A DNA stretch of 64,000 nucleotides, from contig PBEC01000001.1 in NCBI GenBank assembly GCA_002717515.1, positions 4,960-68,959 on the forward strand. The letters run 5' to 3'. Both the position numbers and the translations under genes were made by a program. Source of the DNA: Flavobacteriales bacterium (GTDB taxonomy: Bacteria > Bacteroidota > Bacteroidia > Flavobacteriales_C > GCA-002722245). Positions within the stretch are counted from its first letter, which is position 1; the number at the start of each line of letters is the position of its first letter. Below the pieces are notes generated by a model, which worked only from the letters and a program-made list of their open reading frames with translations, ran no database searches and was not told the DNA's origin. Positions 8,058-16,288 of this stretch are shown here, in pieces.

Positions 8058-9515
8058 TTGAAAAAAGCCATTATCATAGGAGCTGGTGTTGGTGGACTTG
8101 CGACTGCAATTCGATTACAATCCAAAGGATATCAAGTTTCTGTTTTCGAGGCGAATAGCTATCCCGGGGGTAAACTGACCCAAATTGGAAATAATCAGTA
8201 CAGATTTGATGCGGGTCCCTCGCTTTTTACAATGCCTGAAAAAGTGAATGAGCTTCTTGATATTCATGGTGGAACATCTCCTGTTTTTCATTATGAAAAA
8301 TTAAATGAGGTGTGCAGGTACTTTTATGAAGATGGTACAGTAGTCAAAGGTTGGGGAGATCAAAATATGTTTGCTCAAGAAATTAAAAACAAACTTGGAG
8401 TTCCTGAGAAAGTGGTTTTGAATTATCTTTCTAAAACTGAATTTATTTTTAATTCCGTTAACAGTTTATTTTTGGAAAAATCTTTACACAAGGTTAAAAC
8501 TTATTTTTCATTTCATACTTTATATTCCTTCTTAAAGCTTCCTTTTTTAAATGTTGGAAACACAATGGACGAGGTAAATAAAAAACACCTCAAAAATCCT
8601 AAATTAGTTCAACTTTTCAATAGATATGCCACATACAATGGATCAAACCCATATAAGGCTCCAGCTATATTGAATTTAATTCCACATCTTGAATTTGGTA
8701 GGGGGGCGTTTTATCCAAAACAAGGAATGCATTCTATCACCAATACCTTATTTCAAAAAGCTACTTCAATGGGAGTTCAGTTCCATTTTAATGCTCCAGT
8801 AAGCAAATTAAATACTCTTTCCACTCATGTCGATTCTGTTCAAATTGGAAATAAGAAATATTATGCTGATTTGTTTGTTAGCAATATGGATATAGTTCCT
8901 TTTTATGAAAAACTATTGGCAGATAAACAGCAGCCAAAAAAAATAATAAAACAAGAAAGATCCAGTTCTGCACTCATTTTTTATTGGGGTGTAAAAAAGG
9001 AATTCAAAAACCTGATCCTGCATAATATTTTATTCAGTCAGGATTACAAAGAAGAATTTGAATTTATTTTTAACAAATCAGATGTTTATCATGATCCAAC
9101 CATTTACATAAATATATCTTCGAAATTTTCCTCTGAAGACGCACCTAAAGGGAAAGAAAATTGGTTCGTAATGATAAACGTTCCTGGAGACAAAGGTCAG
9201 GATTGGGATGATTTAATATCCAGAAGCAGGAAAAATATAATCGATAAGATCAATAGGAATTTTGGAGTTGATTTAGAGCATTTAATTGAATTTGAAGACG
9301 TTTTACACCCGAAATTAATCGAAAAAAAAACAAGTTCATTTCAAGGTTCTTTGTACGGTACTTCGTCCAACAATAAAAAATCGGCTTTTTTCCGTCATCC
9401 TAATTTTAGTAAAGAATACAGTAATTTATATTTCTGTGGAGGTTCAGTTCATCCTGGAGGAGGCATTCCTTTAGCGTTGTCGTCTGCAAAAATTTTAAGT
9501 GAGTTAATCGATTGA
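8058..9515 (+). CDS. crtD: CrtI-family desaturase, probable 1'-hydroxycarotenoid 3',4'-desaturase CrtD
   Basis: This is a second FAD-dependent carotenoid desaturase paralogue in the operon, 485 residues. It has IIIGAGVGGLATAIRLQSKG at the N-terminus, FEANSYPGGKL, FDAGPSLFTMPEKV, and the C-terminal LYFCGGSVHPGGGIPLALSSAK. The HPGGGIP ending and its position next to cruF favour CrtD, which introduces the 3',4' double bond after C1' hydration. The start codon is TTG at 8058, one base after the crtZ stop; no better start exists nearby. Its stop overlaps the cruF start. The exact substrate is inferred from pathway logic, not from catalytic residues. Confidence 0.85.
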   Translation: MKKAIIIGAGVGGLATAIRLQSKGYQVSVFEANSYPGGKLTQIGNNQYRFDAGPSLFTMPEKVNELLDIHGGTSPVFHYEKLNEVCRYFYEDGTVVKGWGDQNMFAQEIKNKLGVPEKVVLNYLSKTEFIFNSVNSLFLEKSLHKVKTYFSFHTLYSFLKLPFLNVGNTMDEVNKKHLKNPKLVQLFNRYATYNGSNPYKAPAILNLIPHLEFGRGAFYPKQGMHSITNTLFQKATSMGVQFHFNAPVSKLNTLSTHVDSVQIGNKKYYADLFVSNMDIVPFYEKLLADKQQPKKIIKQERSSSALIFYWGVKKEFKNLILHNILFSQDYKEEFEFIFNKSDVYHDPTIYINISSKFSSEDAPKGKENWFVMINVPGDKGQDWDDLISRSRKNIIDKINRNFGVDLEHLIEFEDVLHPKLIEKKTSSFQGSLYGTSSNNKKSAFFRHPNFSKEYSNLYFCGGSVHPGGGIPLALSSAKILSELID

Positions 9516-10144
9516 TTGTAACAAAAAATCATATTATACCTATTCTTCTTTTTGTTTTTTACACAGTAGGGATTATAGGCATCTCAATTCCTCAATTTAG
9601 ACTACAGGTTATTGGATTAACTCCTCTTAATTTACTTTTGACGGCCTTTTTGATGCTTTGGGGAATGAATGGTTTAAGCATGAAGGTATTTTACGCAATT
9701 TTATTTTCATTTCTAATTGGTTATACCATAGAGGTGTTTGGAGTTGCATCGGGTATTTTATTTGGAGAGTATAATTATGGAAAACCTCTAGGGTGGAAAT
9801 TTTTAGATGTTCCTGTAATAATTGGCGTCAACTGGTTGATTCTTAGTTTTTCTTCATTGGGATTTATTGGGAAATTTATCATTAATCCATGGTTGAAAGT
9901 TGTTTTTGCATCATTGTTGATGGTTGCTCTAGATATCCTTATAGAACCCGTTGCGATTCATCTTGACTTTTGGACCTGGGCAGAAACGGATGTTCCCTTT
10001 CAAAACTACTTGATGTGGTTTATTGCGGCATTAGGAATTAATTCCATTGTTTGTTTTTTAGTAAAGGAAATAGATTTTAAAACTAGTGCATTTGTGTTTT
10101 TATCTCAAGTCTACTTTTTTACGTTTCTTAATTTAACTATTTAA
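9512..10144 (+). CDS. cruF: Carotenoid 1',2'-hydratase CruF (DUF422 family)
   Basis: This is an integral membrane protein of 210 residues with about six or seven hydrophobic segments. It matches the CruF/DUF422 family pattern: GYTIEVFGVASGILFGEYNYG, then LGWKFLDVPVIIGVNW, and a conserved LDILIEPVAIHLDFWTW segment. CruF adds water across the psi end of gamma-carotene or lycopene to make the 1'-hydroxyl group. It probably starts at a non-ATG codon (TTG at 9512) overlapping the crtD stop. Its stop TAA shares a base with the crtYcd ATG. Confidence 0.88.
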   Translation: MIVTKNHIIPILLFVFYTVGIIGISIPQFRLQVIGLTPLNLLLTAFLMLWGMNGLSMKVFYAILFSFLIGYTIEVFGVASGILFGEYNYGKPLGWKFLDVPVIIGVNWLILSFSSLGFIGKFIINPWLKVVFASLLMVALDILIEPVAIHLDFWTWAETDVPFQNYLMWFIAALGINSIVCFLVKEIDFKTSAFVFLSQVYFFTFLNLTI

Positions 10145-10845
10145 TGGGATTTTTAGAATCAAAATACTTATATCTTGGTCTCTTAATTTTGTCAATTAGT
10201 TATCCTCTTTTCCAGAGTTTTGAATGGCGAATAAAATTGTATAAAAATTGGAAACCTTTGTTTATCTCCATTTTTTTCATGATGCTTTTGTTTATTCCAT
10301 GGGATGTTTGGTTTGCCAAAGAAAATATTTGGTGGTTCAGTAGCAACTATACAGTTGGAATTAAATTTTTAAACTTGCCCATTGAAGAGTGGTTGTTTTT
10401 TATAATTGTTCCTTACGCCTGTGTTTTTATTTATGAAGTCCTTAATTTTTATGTTAAAAAAGATTTTTTAATTTCTTATGCAGGATCAATTTTCATTGTT
10501 TCCGGACTCCTCCTGTTAATACTTTGTATGTTTTTTTATGACAAAACATATTCTCTGGTCACCTTTTTTCTTAGTGGAATAGCTTGTTTTTTTATGGCAT
10601 ATAAAAAGCCACCTTGGATGGGACGATTTTTACTTGCCTATTTGGTTTCATTATTACCCTTTTTATTGATTAATGGAGCGTTAACAGGCTCGTTTACCAG
10701 TTCTCCGGTTGTGAATTATAATCCAGATGAAATCATTGGTTTTAGAATACTTACAATACCTATCGAGGACAGTATTTATAATTTTTTAATGCTTCTCATA
10801 GTTATCTCGTTATTTGAGAAATTCAGACTGGAAAAAACGTATTGA
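10144..10845 (+). CDS. crtYcd: Lycopene beta-cyclase, CrtYcd-type (fused c and d domains)
   Basis: This membrane protein of 233 residues contains the two homologous halves found as separate CrtYc and CrtYd subunits in actinobacteria and fused in fungi and Bacteroidota. The first half carries the conserved LPIEEWLFF acidic motif and the second half the related IPIEDSIYNF. It would cyclise one or both ends of lycopene to beta rings. It is the last gene of the operon. With CruF acting on the opposite end, a monocyclic product is expected. Confidence 0.9.
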   Translation: MGFLESKYLYLGLLILSISYPLFQSFEWRIKLYKNWKPLFISIFFMMLLFIPWDVWFAKENIWWFSSNYTVGIKFLNLPIEEWLFFIIVPYACVFIYEVLNFYVKKDFLISYAGSIFIVSGLLLLILCMFFYDKTYSLVTFFLSGIACFFMAYKKPPWMGRFLLAYLVSLLPFLLINGALTGSFTSSPVVNYNPDEIIGFRILTIPIEDSIYNFLMLLIVISLFEKFRLEKTY

Positions 10846-10985
10846 GTTTAGCATAATTTAATTTCTCTATTTATGAAAAAGGTTCACAGCTCGTATCGGA
10901 TATCAAGAGGGATTTTTGAAATGATGAGGTAAGAGAAGTATTGTATTTAAAAGCAAAGTAAAATGGTCATATTTACCCACATGTC

Positions 10986-11016
10986 TTTGTACTTGCTTAT
11001 AAAATTTTTACCTTTA
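10986..11016 (+). promoter_or_regulatory. Promoter for queA
   Basis: TTTG at 10986-10989, exactly 19 bases, then TACCTTTA at 11009-11016. This matches the Bacteroidota consensus except for the last base. It lies 27 bases ahead of the queA ATG. The remainder of the 10846-11042 gap shows no gene and no terminator hairpin for the carotenoid operon. Confidence 0.55.
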
Positions 11017-11042
11017 GGGCTTTTCAAAAATCAACAAAATAC

Positions 11043-12092
11043 ATGAAGTTATCAGCTTTTAAGTACGATTTACCAGAAGAATTATTAGTAAAGTATCCTA
11101 CTACTCACAGAGACGAGTCTCGTCTCATGGTCGTTCATAAAGATACAGGTAAAATTGAACACAAAATATTTAAGGATGTCCTGAGTTACTTTGATGAAGG
11201 AGATACTTTTGTTTTTAATAATTCTAAGGTTTTTCCAGCTAGAATGTATGGTAAAAAGGAAAAGACAGGAGCAAAAATTGAGGTGTTTTTATTAAGAGAA
11301 TTAGATTCTGAAAGTAGATTGTGGGATGTGCTGGTTGATCCTGCCAGAAAAATCAGAATTGGTAATAAATTATATTTCGGTGAAAACGAAGAGTTTGTTG
11401 CTGAGGTTATAGATAATACAACCTCAAGAGGAAGAACATTAAGATTTTTATACGATGGTCCGTATGAAGATTTTCGAAAAAAGTTATACGACTTAGGTGA
11501 AACTCCTTTACCTAAGTATTTAAATAGAGAGCCAGAGTTTGAGGACATAGAGCGTTATCAAACGATTTATGCAAAAGAAGAAGGTGCTGTAGCGGCACCT
11601 ACTGCTGGACTGCATTTTTCCAGAGAGTTGTTGAAACGTTTTGAAATCAAGGGAATAGATTTTGCCGAATTGACCTTGCATGTAGGTTTGGGTTCATTTA
11701 GAATGGTTGAAGTAGAAGATTTAACAAAACACAAAATGGATTCAGAGGAAATTATAATACCTCAATCTGCTTGTGATATTGTTAACAATGCCAAACAAAA
11801 TAAAAAGAGAGTATGTGCTGTTGGAACGACAGTAATGCGCTCCATTGAAACCTCTGTTTCTACATCCGATACGTTAAAACCCTACACAGGCTGGACAAAT
11901 AAATTTATATTTCCTCCTTATGATTTTTCTGTTGCAGACAGTATGATTACTAATTTCCACATGCCAGAAAGTACTTTACTTATGATGACCTGTGCTTTCG
12001 GTGGTTATGATTTGATAATGGAGGCATATCAGGAAGCAATAAAAGAAAAGTATAGGTTCTATTCATATGGTGATGCCATGTTAATCATATAA
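11043..12092 (+). CDS. queA: S-adenosylmethionine:tRNA ribosyltransferase-isomerase QueA
   Basis: QueA transfers and isomerises the ribosyl group of SAM onto 7-aminomethyl-7-deazaguanine in tRNA, giving epoxyqueuosine. The 349-residue protein has the family N-terminus ([26 protein letters not shown]), the [11 protein letters not shown] motif, [10 protein letters not shown], the [16 protein letters not shown] segment and the C-terminal [19 protein letters not shown]. It is monocistronic between its own promoter and a strong terminator that overlaps its stop codon. Confidence 0.97.
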   Translation: MKLSAFKYDLPEELLVKYPTTHRDESRLMVVHKDTGKIEHKIFKDVLSYFDEGDTFVFNNSKVFPARMYGKKEKTGAKIEVFLLRELDSESRLWDVLVDPARKIRIGNKLYFGENEEFVAEVIDNTTSRGRTLRFLYDGPYEDFRKKLYDLGETPLPKYLNREPEFEDIERYQTIYAKEEGAVAAPTAGLHFSRELLKRFEIKGIDFAELTLHVGLGSFRMVEVEDLTKHKMDSEEIIIPQSACDIVNNAKQNKKRVCAVGTTVMRSIETSVSTSDTLKPYTGWTNKFIFPPYDFSVADSMITNFHMPESTLLMMTCAFGGYDLIMEAYQEAIKEKYRFYSYGDAMLII

Positions 12093-12128
12093 AAATAAAA
12101 GTCTACCTTTTGGTAGACTTTTATTTTT
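12091..12128. terminator. Bidirectional intrinsic terminator between queA and the methyltransferase gene
   Basis: A perfect 17-bp inverted repeat (core GTCTACC/GGTAGAC, loop TTTT) has an A-rich 5' arm and a T-rich 3' arm, so it works in both directions. The arms overlap the stop codons of both convergent genes, so the structure is maximally economical. Confidence 0.9.
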
Positions 12129-12822
12129 TAAGTACAATTCTTCCACAATAGGCATGTCCCTCGCGATGAAGTATTTCAAAATCATACTTCTCTGATAGCA
12201 TATCTCTTATTTTTTCTGGATCATAGTATGCCCAGTTGAACCAATCGTCGCTTTTGTTTTTGTATTTGAGTCGAAATTTTACAAATCCAATATATTCTAA
12301 ATTCATAGGTAAAAGAATACTTCCGTCTTCTTGTTCATAGCAAAAGCTTATGTCTGTTGAATCAAATAGTATTTGACCTCCGTCATTGAGAATCATAAAC
12401 GATTTTTCTATGACTCTGTGAAATGAATTGATGTCTCCTCCAATCCCGATACCATTCATCATGAATAGAATAGAATCGTATTTTTCATTTGTTTCCCATG
12501 AGAAGAAATCCTCTTCAATAATTGATTTTAAACCTCTTTCAGCTGAGGCTTTACAAAGCCCGGGAGAATAATCAAGTAGTGTGGCATTAATTCCACGCTC
12601 TTGAAGATATAAACAATGACTGCCTACACCTCCCCCTACATCAAGAACTCTACCTTTTGCAGAATCTAAAGCGATCTGCTCGCATTTTGGCATTTCTTTA
12701 AAGGTTCTGAATAGATGTTTTACGGGAATTATATCATCTTCCATAGTTTCTGATTCAACATATATAAATTCATCAGAAATACCCTTTAAAAAATCCAATG
12801 CTGCTCGACCAAATGCATCCAT
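12121..12822 (-). CDS. Class I SAM-dependent methyltransferase
   Basis: A 233-residue protein with a Rossmann SAM-binding core: motif I VLDVGGGVGSHCLYL near residue 60, an acidic residue ending strand 2 (LLDYSPG), a motif II region (YDSILFMMNGIGIGG), and a C-terminal FEILHREGHAY strand. No substrate-specific motif is recognisable, so the target (small molecule, quinone or protein) is unknown. Stand-alone gene, convergent with queA. Confidence 0.8.
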   Translation of the reverse strand: MDAFGRAALDFLKGISDEFIYVESETMEDDIIPVKHLFRTFKEMPKCEQIALDSAKGRVLDVGGGVGSHCLYLQERGINATLLDYSPGLCKASAERGLKSIIEEDFFSWETNEKYDSILFMMNGIGIGGDINSFHRVIEKSFMILNDGGQILFDSTDISFCYEQEDGSILLPMNLEYIGFVKFRLKYKNKSDDWFNWAYYDPEKIRDMLSEKYDFEILHREGHAYCGRIVLKK

Positions 12823-12841
12823 ATTTTAATGTGTTGTCATA

Positions 12842-12849
12842 CAAATTTA
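12842..12849 (-). promoter_or_regulatory. -7 element for the methyltransferase gene
   Basis: Read on the minus strand, TAAATTTG matches TAnnTTTG and lies 20 bases upstream of the methyltransferase ATG. I could not find a convincing -33 element at 19 bases. Confidence 0.4.
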
Positions 12850-12935
12850 ACTTTTAAACACAATAATTGTGGATTAAACATTTCTTAAATCATAAAGTTG
12901 GAAGTTAAACGGCGTATTATTGTAGTATTACAACT

Positions 12936-13805
12936 ATGCGCTCAATACAATTCTTCATTTTTTCGTTTCTATTTTTAAGTAGAGTATTTTCTCAAAATGG
13001 TCCAGATGTTGTTTTGCCCGATACCATAAAACCTTTGTATAAAAAGGTTATGATTATTCCTTTTGAAAAAAACATGTACTTGTGTCCCGTCCAAACTCAT
13101 TTGGCTCAGGAGAGCAGAAAAACGCACAATGAAATTGTTCAGTTTTTTCGTGAATCAACAGTTCTTGAACTTCAAAATCAATTTTTGTACCGCTACAATA
13201 CTGTTTCATTATTACACTTCAATGATTCCAGTAAAGACCTTTATAAGGCTTACGATGCGATATCCTATAAGTTTGAAATTGCCCCTGTGGAGAAGGAAGA
13301 GGAGCCACCTAAAAATGCAATTGACAAAGCAAAAAAAATATTTAAGAAGAAAGAACAGAAATCATCAAAATTTCAAAGAGGTTCTACCAATGACGGACAA
13401 ATTGTTTCGTTAAAAAATACCGATCAAAAGTTTGCAAGTGTAGTAGTTAAAAAGAAAGAAAACTTATCCTATTTAAGTAAAAAATACAATACAGATTTGT
13501 TTGTTTACGTTACGGAATTTGACATTGAAAATGATATGAGTGATCCTTCAGCTTTCGTAAGTGGTGATTATAAGAGATTACTTAAACTTCATTTTAGCAT
13601 GGTAAATGCCAAGGGAGAAGTTGTGGAAAAAGGAATCGTTTCTATACCTTTTCCAAATAATCAAAACAACATATACAAAATACGTACATTGTATCTTCCT
13701 TTGGCTGCGAAAAAAATGATGGAAAAACTTCCCTATACGCCTCAGCCTATGGTTCAGGATAAAAAGGGAAAGGCTGTTAATGCTTTAGATAAAGTTAAGC
13801 GCTAA
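12936..13805 (+). CDS. Exported protein of unknown function
   Basis: A 289-residue protein with a clear signal peptide (RSIQFFIFSFLFLSRVFSQ, cleavage after SQ). The mature part starts NGPDVVLPDTIKPLYKKVMIIPFEKNMY. A lysine-rich low-complexity stretch lies around residues 125-150 (KKIFKKKEQKSSKF), probably a surface linker. The second half (LFVYVTEFDIEND, GDYKRLLKLHFSMVNAKGEVVEKG) looks beta-rich. I do not recognise the family. It is probably periplasmic or outer-membrane associated. It is convergent with pth and lies 13 bases from its stop. Confidence 0.7.
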   Translation: MRSIQFFIFSFLFLSRVFSQNGPDVVLPDTIKPLYKKVMIIPFEKNMYLCPVQTHLAQESRKTHNEIVQFFRESTVLELQNQFLYRYNTVSLLHFNDSSKDLYKAYDAISYKFEIAPVEKEEEPPKNAIDKAKKIFKKKEQKSSKFQRGSTNDGQIVSLKNTDQKFASVVVKKKENLSYLSKKYNTDLFVYVTEFDIENDMSDPSAFVSGDYKRLLKLHFSMVNAKGEVVEKGIVSIPFPNNQNNIYKIRTLYLPLAAKKMMEKLPYTPQPMVQDKKGKAVNALDKVKR

Positions 13806-13818
13806 AACTAAGAACGAA

Positions 13819-14382
13819 TTACCTTCCGTTAAAATCACTCATTACTCTTTCAATGGGATTTGTTGTAAATGATTTAATAAGGTCTGAAACAATTTTAATA
13901 CGTTCTTCTAATATTTTTTTTTCTTCAGAGTTCCATTCACCCAAAACATAATCAACTTGTTTCCCTTTTGTGAATTCGGCTGCGATACCAAATCGTAATC
14001 GAGCATAATTCTTGGTGCCTAAAAGCTCTTGAATATTTTTCAGACCATTATGACCACCATCACTTCCTTTACTTCTGAGGCGTATTTTACCAAACGGAAG
14101 TGAAAGTTCATCTGTGAGGACAAGGAGTCTTTCTTGAGGTATTTTTTCGTGTTGCATCCAATATCGAATTGCCTTTCCAGACAAATTCATATACGTAGAT
14201 GGTTTCAAGCAGATTAAGTTTCTGCCTCTGTGTTTTATTTGAGCAACATCTCCTAAACGTTCTGGCTTAAAAGAAGAATTGGACGCATCTACAAATGCGT
14301 CCAATATCTTAAAACCAATATTATGGCGTGTTTCTTTATATTCAGAACCAATGTTACCTAATCCTACGATTAAGTATTTCAT
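13819..14382 (-). CDS. pth: Peptidyl-tRNA hydrolase
   Basis: Pth cleaves the ester bond of peptidyl-tRNAs that have dropped off ribosomes and so recycles tRNA. The 187-residue protein starts MKYLIVGLGNIGSEYKETRHNIG, which contains the conserved asparagine and catalytic histidine. It then has KPSTYMNLSGKAI, DELSLPFGKIRLRSKGSDGGHNGLKNI with the catalytic aspartate and basic loop, and FGIAAEFTKGKQVDYVLG. It is the third gene of prs-rplY-pth, 11 bases after rplY, an arrangement common in bacteria. Confidence 0.97.
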   Translation of the reverse strand: MKYLIVGLGNIGSEYKETRHNIGFKILDAFVDASNSSFKPERLGDVAQIKHRGRNLICLKPSTYMNLSGKAIRYWMQHEKIPQERLLVLTDELSLPFGKIRLRSKGSDGGHNGLKNIQELLGTKNYARLRFGIAAEFTKGKQVDYVLGEWNSEEKKILEERIKIVSDLIKSFTTNPIERVMSDFNGR

Positions 14383-14393
14383 GATGAGTCAAA

Positions 14394-14987
14394 TTATTCT
14401 TGTGCTTCTGCTTCTTCGTCCGATGATGATGACATTCTTGCCGCACGAGTAACTTGAACTCTAGCCACAACAGCTCCTGGGGTATTTAATATTTCATATC
14501 CATCCACTTCAGGAAGATCTTTTACCTGAATAGAATCACCCAATTCTAATGATTCAACATTAACAGTAATTGTTTCTGGAATGGAATCTGCAGACCCTTT
14601 TACTTTTAATTTTCTTAGAATGGTTTGAAGTGCACCTCCTCCTACTACACCTGGTGCTAAACCTTCAGTTTTTACTGGAATCATAACGGTAACAGGTTTA
14701 CCGGCTGGTGCTAATAAAAAATCTGCATGTGTTAATGCATCTGAAACAGGGTCAAACTGAGTGTCCTGAAGAATCGCATTAAACTTTTCTTTTCCTAAAG
14801 CTATTTCAGTAATATACGCATAGGGAGTGAAAAGTAACTGCTTGAAAGATATTTCGGGAGCTGAGAAATGAACAGGATTTTCTCCTCCATACAATACACA
14901 AGGAACATTTCCTTTCGCTTTTTCTAAAGCAGCGTATTTTTTTCCTAAGTTTCCTCTTTCCTCTCCTTTAATTTGAACAGTTTTCAT
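14394..14987 (-). CDS. rplY: 50S ribosomal protein L25, Ctc/TL5 form
   Basis: This 5S rRNA-binding ribosomal protein has 197 residues and so is the two-domain Ctc/TL5 type rather than the short E. coli L25. The N-terminal domain carries the RGNLGKKYAALEKAKGNVPCVLYGG segment. The beta-rich C-terminal domain has VPVKTEGLAPGVVGGGALQ and a TITVNVESLELGDSIQVKDL segment. An acidic tail (DEEAEAQE) closes the protein. It sits between prs and pth in one transcription unit. Confidence 0.97.
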   Translation of the reverse strand: MKTVQIKGEERGNLGKKYAALEKAKGNVPCVLYGGENPVHFSAPEISFKQLLFTPYAYITEIALGKEKFNAILQDTQFDPVSDALTHADFLLAPAGKPVTVMIPVKTEGLAPGVVGGGALQTILRKLKVKGSADSIPETITVNVESLELGDSIQVKDLPEVDGYEILNTPGAVVARVQVTRAARMSSSSDEEAEAQE

Positions 14988-15005
14988 AACTTATAATTTA
15001 AACTT

Positions 15006-15947
15006 TTATGCAATAAAATGTTTGCTAATCGATTGTTGACTTAATAGGTTCTCAATAACAGTTCCAAACAAATCAGCAACTGTGAGAACTTTTATTTTTG
15101 AATTTTCTTTAACCAATGGTATAGTATCTGTTGTTACTAATTCAGTAAGAACAGAGTCAGAAATTCTTCCATGGGCAGGGCCGGAAAGAACAGGATGTGT
15201 ACAACAGGCCCTAACGCTTTTTGCACCATGCTCTACCATCATTTTTGCAGCTTTTGTTAATGTTCCAGCAGTGTCAATCATATCATCTATTATTATTACG
15301 TCTTTATCTTTGACGTTCCCAATAACAGTCATTGATGCTACTTCGTTCGCTTTTTCTCTTTGCTTATAACAAATTGCTAAATCTGCATCTAAATATTTCG
15401 CATACGCATTAGCCCTTTTTGTTCCACCCGTATCAGGAGCAGCGATTACTAAATCAAGGCTTTCATTGTTTTTTATTTTTTCAATGTAAGGCAGGAATAT
15501 TGTGCTGGCAAATAAATGATCCACTGGAACTTCAAAGAAACCTTGGATTTGGTCAGCATGTAAATCCATAGTAATAACTCTTGTTACTCCAGCAGCCGAC
15601 AAAAGATTGGCAACCAGCTTAGCTCCAATAGATACTCTTGGTCTGTCCTTTCTGTCCTGACGTGCGAACCCGTAATAAGGCAAAACTGCAATTATGTTTG
15701 CAGCACTTGCTCTTTTAGCAGCATCAACCATTTGTAATACCTCGAATAAATTTTCGGTTGGAGGCATTGTGCTTTGAACAATAAAAACATCTTGTCCTCT
15801 CACCGACTCTTCAAAAGAAGGTTGAAACTCACCATCGCTGAACCTGAAAATCTGAACATTTCCAGTAGTAGTTCCTAGCTTTTCGGCAATAGAGTCCGCT
15901 AATTTCTTAGTAGCTGAGCCAGCGAAGATTTTGAACTTATTTGACAT
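15006..15947 (-). CDS. prs: Ribose-phosphate pyrophosphokinase (PRPP synthetase)
   Basis: This enzyme makes PRPP from ribose 5-phosphate and ATP for nucleotide, histidine and tryptophan synthesis. Motifs: FRFSDGEFQPSFEESVRGQDVFIVQS, PYYGFARQDRKDRPRVSI, the metal-binding DLHADQIQGFF, and the PRPP loop IIDDMIDTAGTLTKAA. An upstream in-frame ATG would add 29 hydrophobic residues, but the family always starts right before the KIFAGSA segment, and a perfect -7 promoter element sits inside that extension. I therefore use the ATG at 15947 (313 residues). First gene of prs-rplY-pth. Confidence 0.96.
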   Translation of the reverse strand: MSNKFKIFAGSATKKLADSIAEKLGTTTGNVQIFRFSDGEFQPSFEESVRGQDVFIVQSTMPPTENLFEVLQMVDAAKRASAANIIAVLPYYGFARQDRKDRPRVSIGAKLVANLLSAAGVTRVITMDLHADQIQGFFEVPVDHLFASTIFLPYIEKIKNNESLDLVIAAPDTGGTKRANAYAKYLDADLAICYKQREKANEVASMTVIGNVKDKDVIIIDDMIDTAGTLTKAAKMMVEHGAKSVRACCTHPVLSGPAHGRISDSVLTELVTTDTIPLVKENSKIKVLTVADLFGTVIENLLSQQSISKHFIA

Positions 15948-15989
15948 AATTACTTGTAATACAAAAACAAAAGCCCCAAAAAGGGCATG

Positions 15990-15997
15990 CAAAGGTA
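15990..15997 (-). promoter_or_regulatory. -7 element of the prs-rplY-pth promoter
   Basis: TACCTTTG on the minus strand is a perfect TAnnTTTG match 42 bases ahead of the prs ATG. The leader contains a short GC block (GCCC with GGGC, 15972-15988) followed by a T-rich run, which could form a weak hairpin. The -33 position is poor. Confidence 0.5.
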
Positions 15998-16118
15998 AAT
16001 AAATAATTTTGATTATTCTAATGAGAAATACCAATAACTCTCATATATTTTTTGATTTAAAATTGTGGGGTAATTATGTGCTGCAGTTGTATTATATGAG
16101 CTTGAATTATAAAATATA

Positions 16119-16148
16119 TTGAAAACCTAAAAAATATGTTTAAATTTG
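16119..16148 (+). promoter_or_regulatory. Promoter of tRNA-Leu
   Basis: TTG at 16119-16121, 19 bases, then TAAATTTG at 16141-16148: an exact fit to the Bacteroidota TTG-N19-TAnnTTTG consensus, ending 15 bases before the mature tRNA 5' end. Confidence 0.75.
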
Positions 16149-16163
16149 CACATCTACTTAGAG

Positions 16164-16245
16164 GCCCAGGTGGCGGAACTGGTAGACGCGCTGGATTCAA
16201 AATCCAGTTCCTTCGGGAGTGCGGGTTCGATTCCCGCCCTGGGTA
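16164..16245 (+). tRNA. tRNA-Leu (anticodon CAA)
   Basis: An 82-base class II tRNA. The acceptor stem GCCCAGG pairs with CCTGGGT (one G-U), with discriminator A at 16245 and no encoded CCA. The D-loop is TGGTAGACG-like. The anticodon stem CTGGA/TCCAG encloses the loop TTCAAAA with anticodon CAA at 16198-16200, which reads UUG. It has a long variable arm (TTCCTTCGGGAGT) and T arm GCGGG-TTCGATT-CCCGC. A strong promoter precedes it and a terminator follows 5 bases later. Confidence 0.97.
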
Positions 16246-16250
16246 CGATT

Positions 16251-16288
16251 ACGGGGATTTTTCATATTTATGAAAAGTCCCCGTTTTT
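16251..16288. terminator. Intrinsic terminator after tRNA-Leu, overlapping the stop of the giant surface-protein gene
   Basis: A 15-bp stem (ACGGGGA...TCCCCGT core extended by TTTTCAT/ATGAAAA, one G-U) with a small AT loop is followed by TTTTT. It terminates the tRNA transcript. The stop codon of the convergent gene (16287-16289 on the minus strand) lies in the T-tract. Confidence 0.88.

Noticed and set aside
13063-13413. A 116-residue frame overlapping the exported protein gene
   Set aside because: Same strand, other frame, inside a gene with a clear signal peptide; composition is lysine-rich and has no start context.
15972-15988. GC block in the prs leader as an attenuator or riboswitch
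   Set aside because: Only four G-C pairs can form (GCCC/GGGC); too weak to claim a structured regulator, so it is only noted with the promoter.
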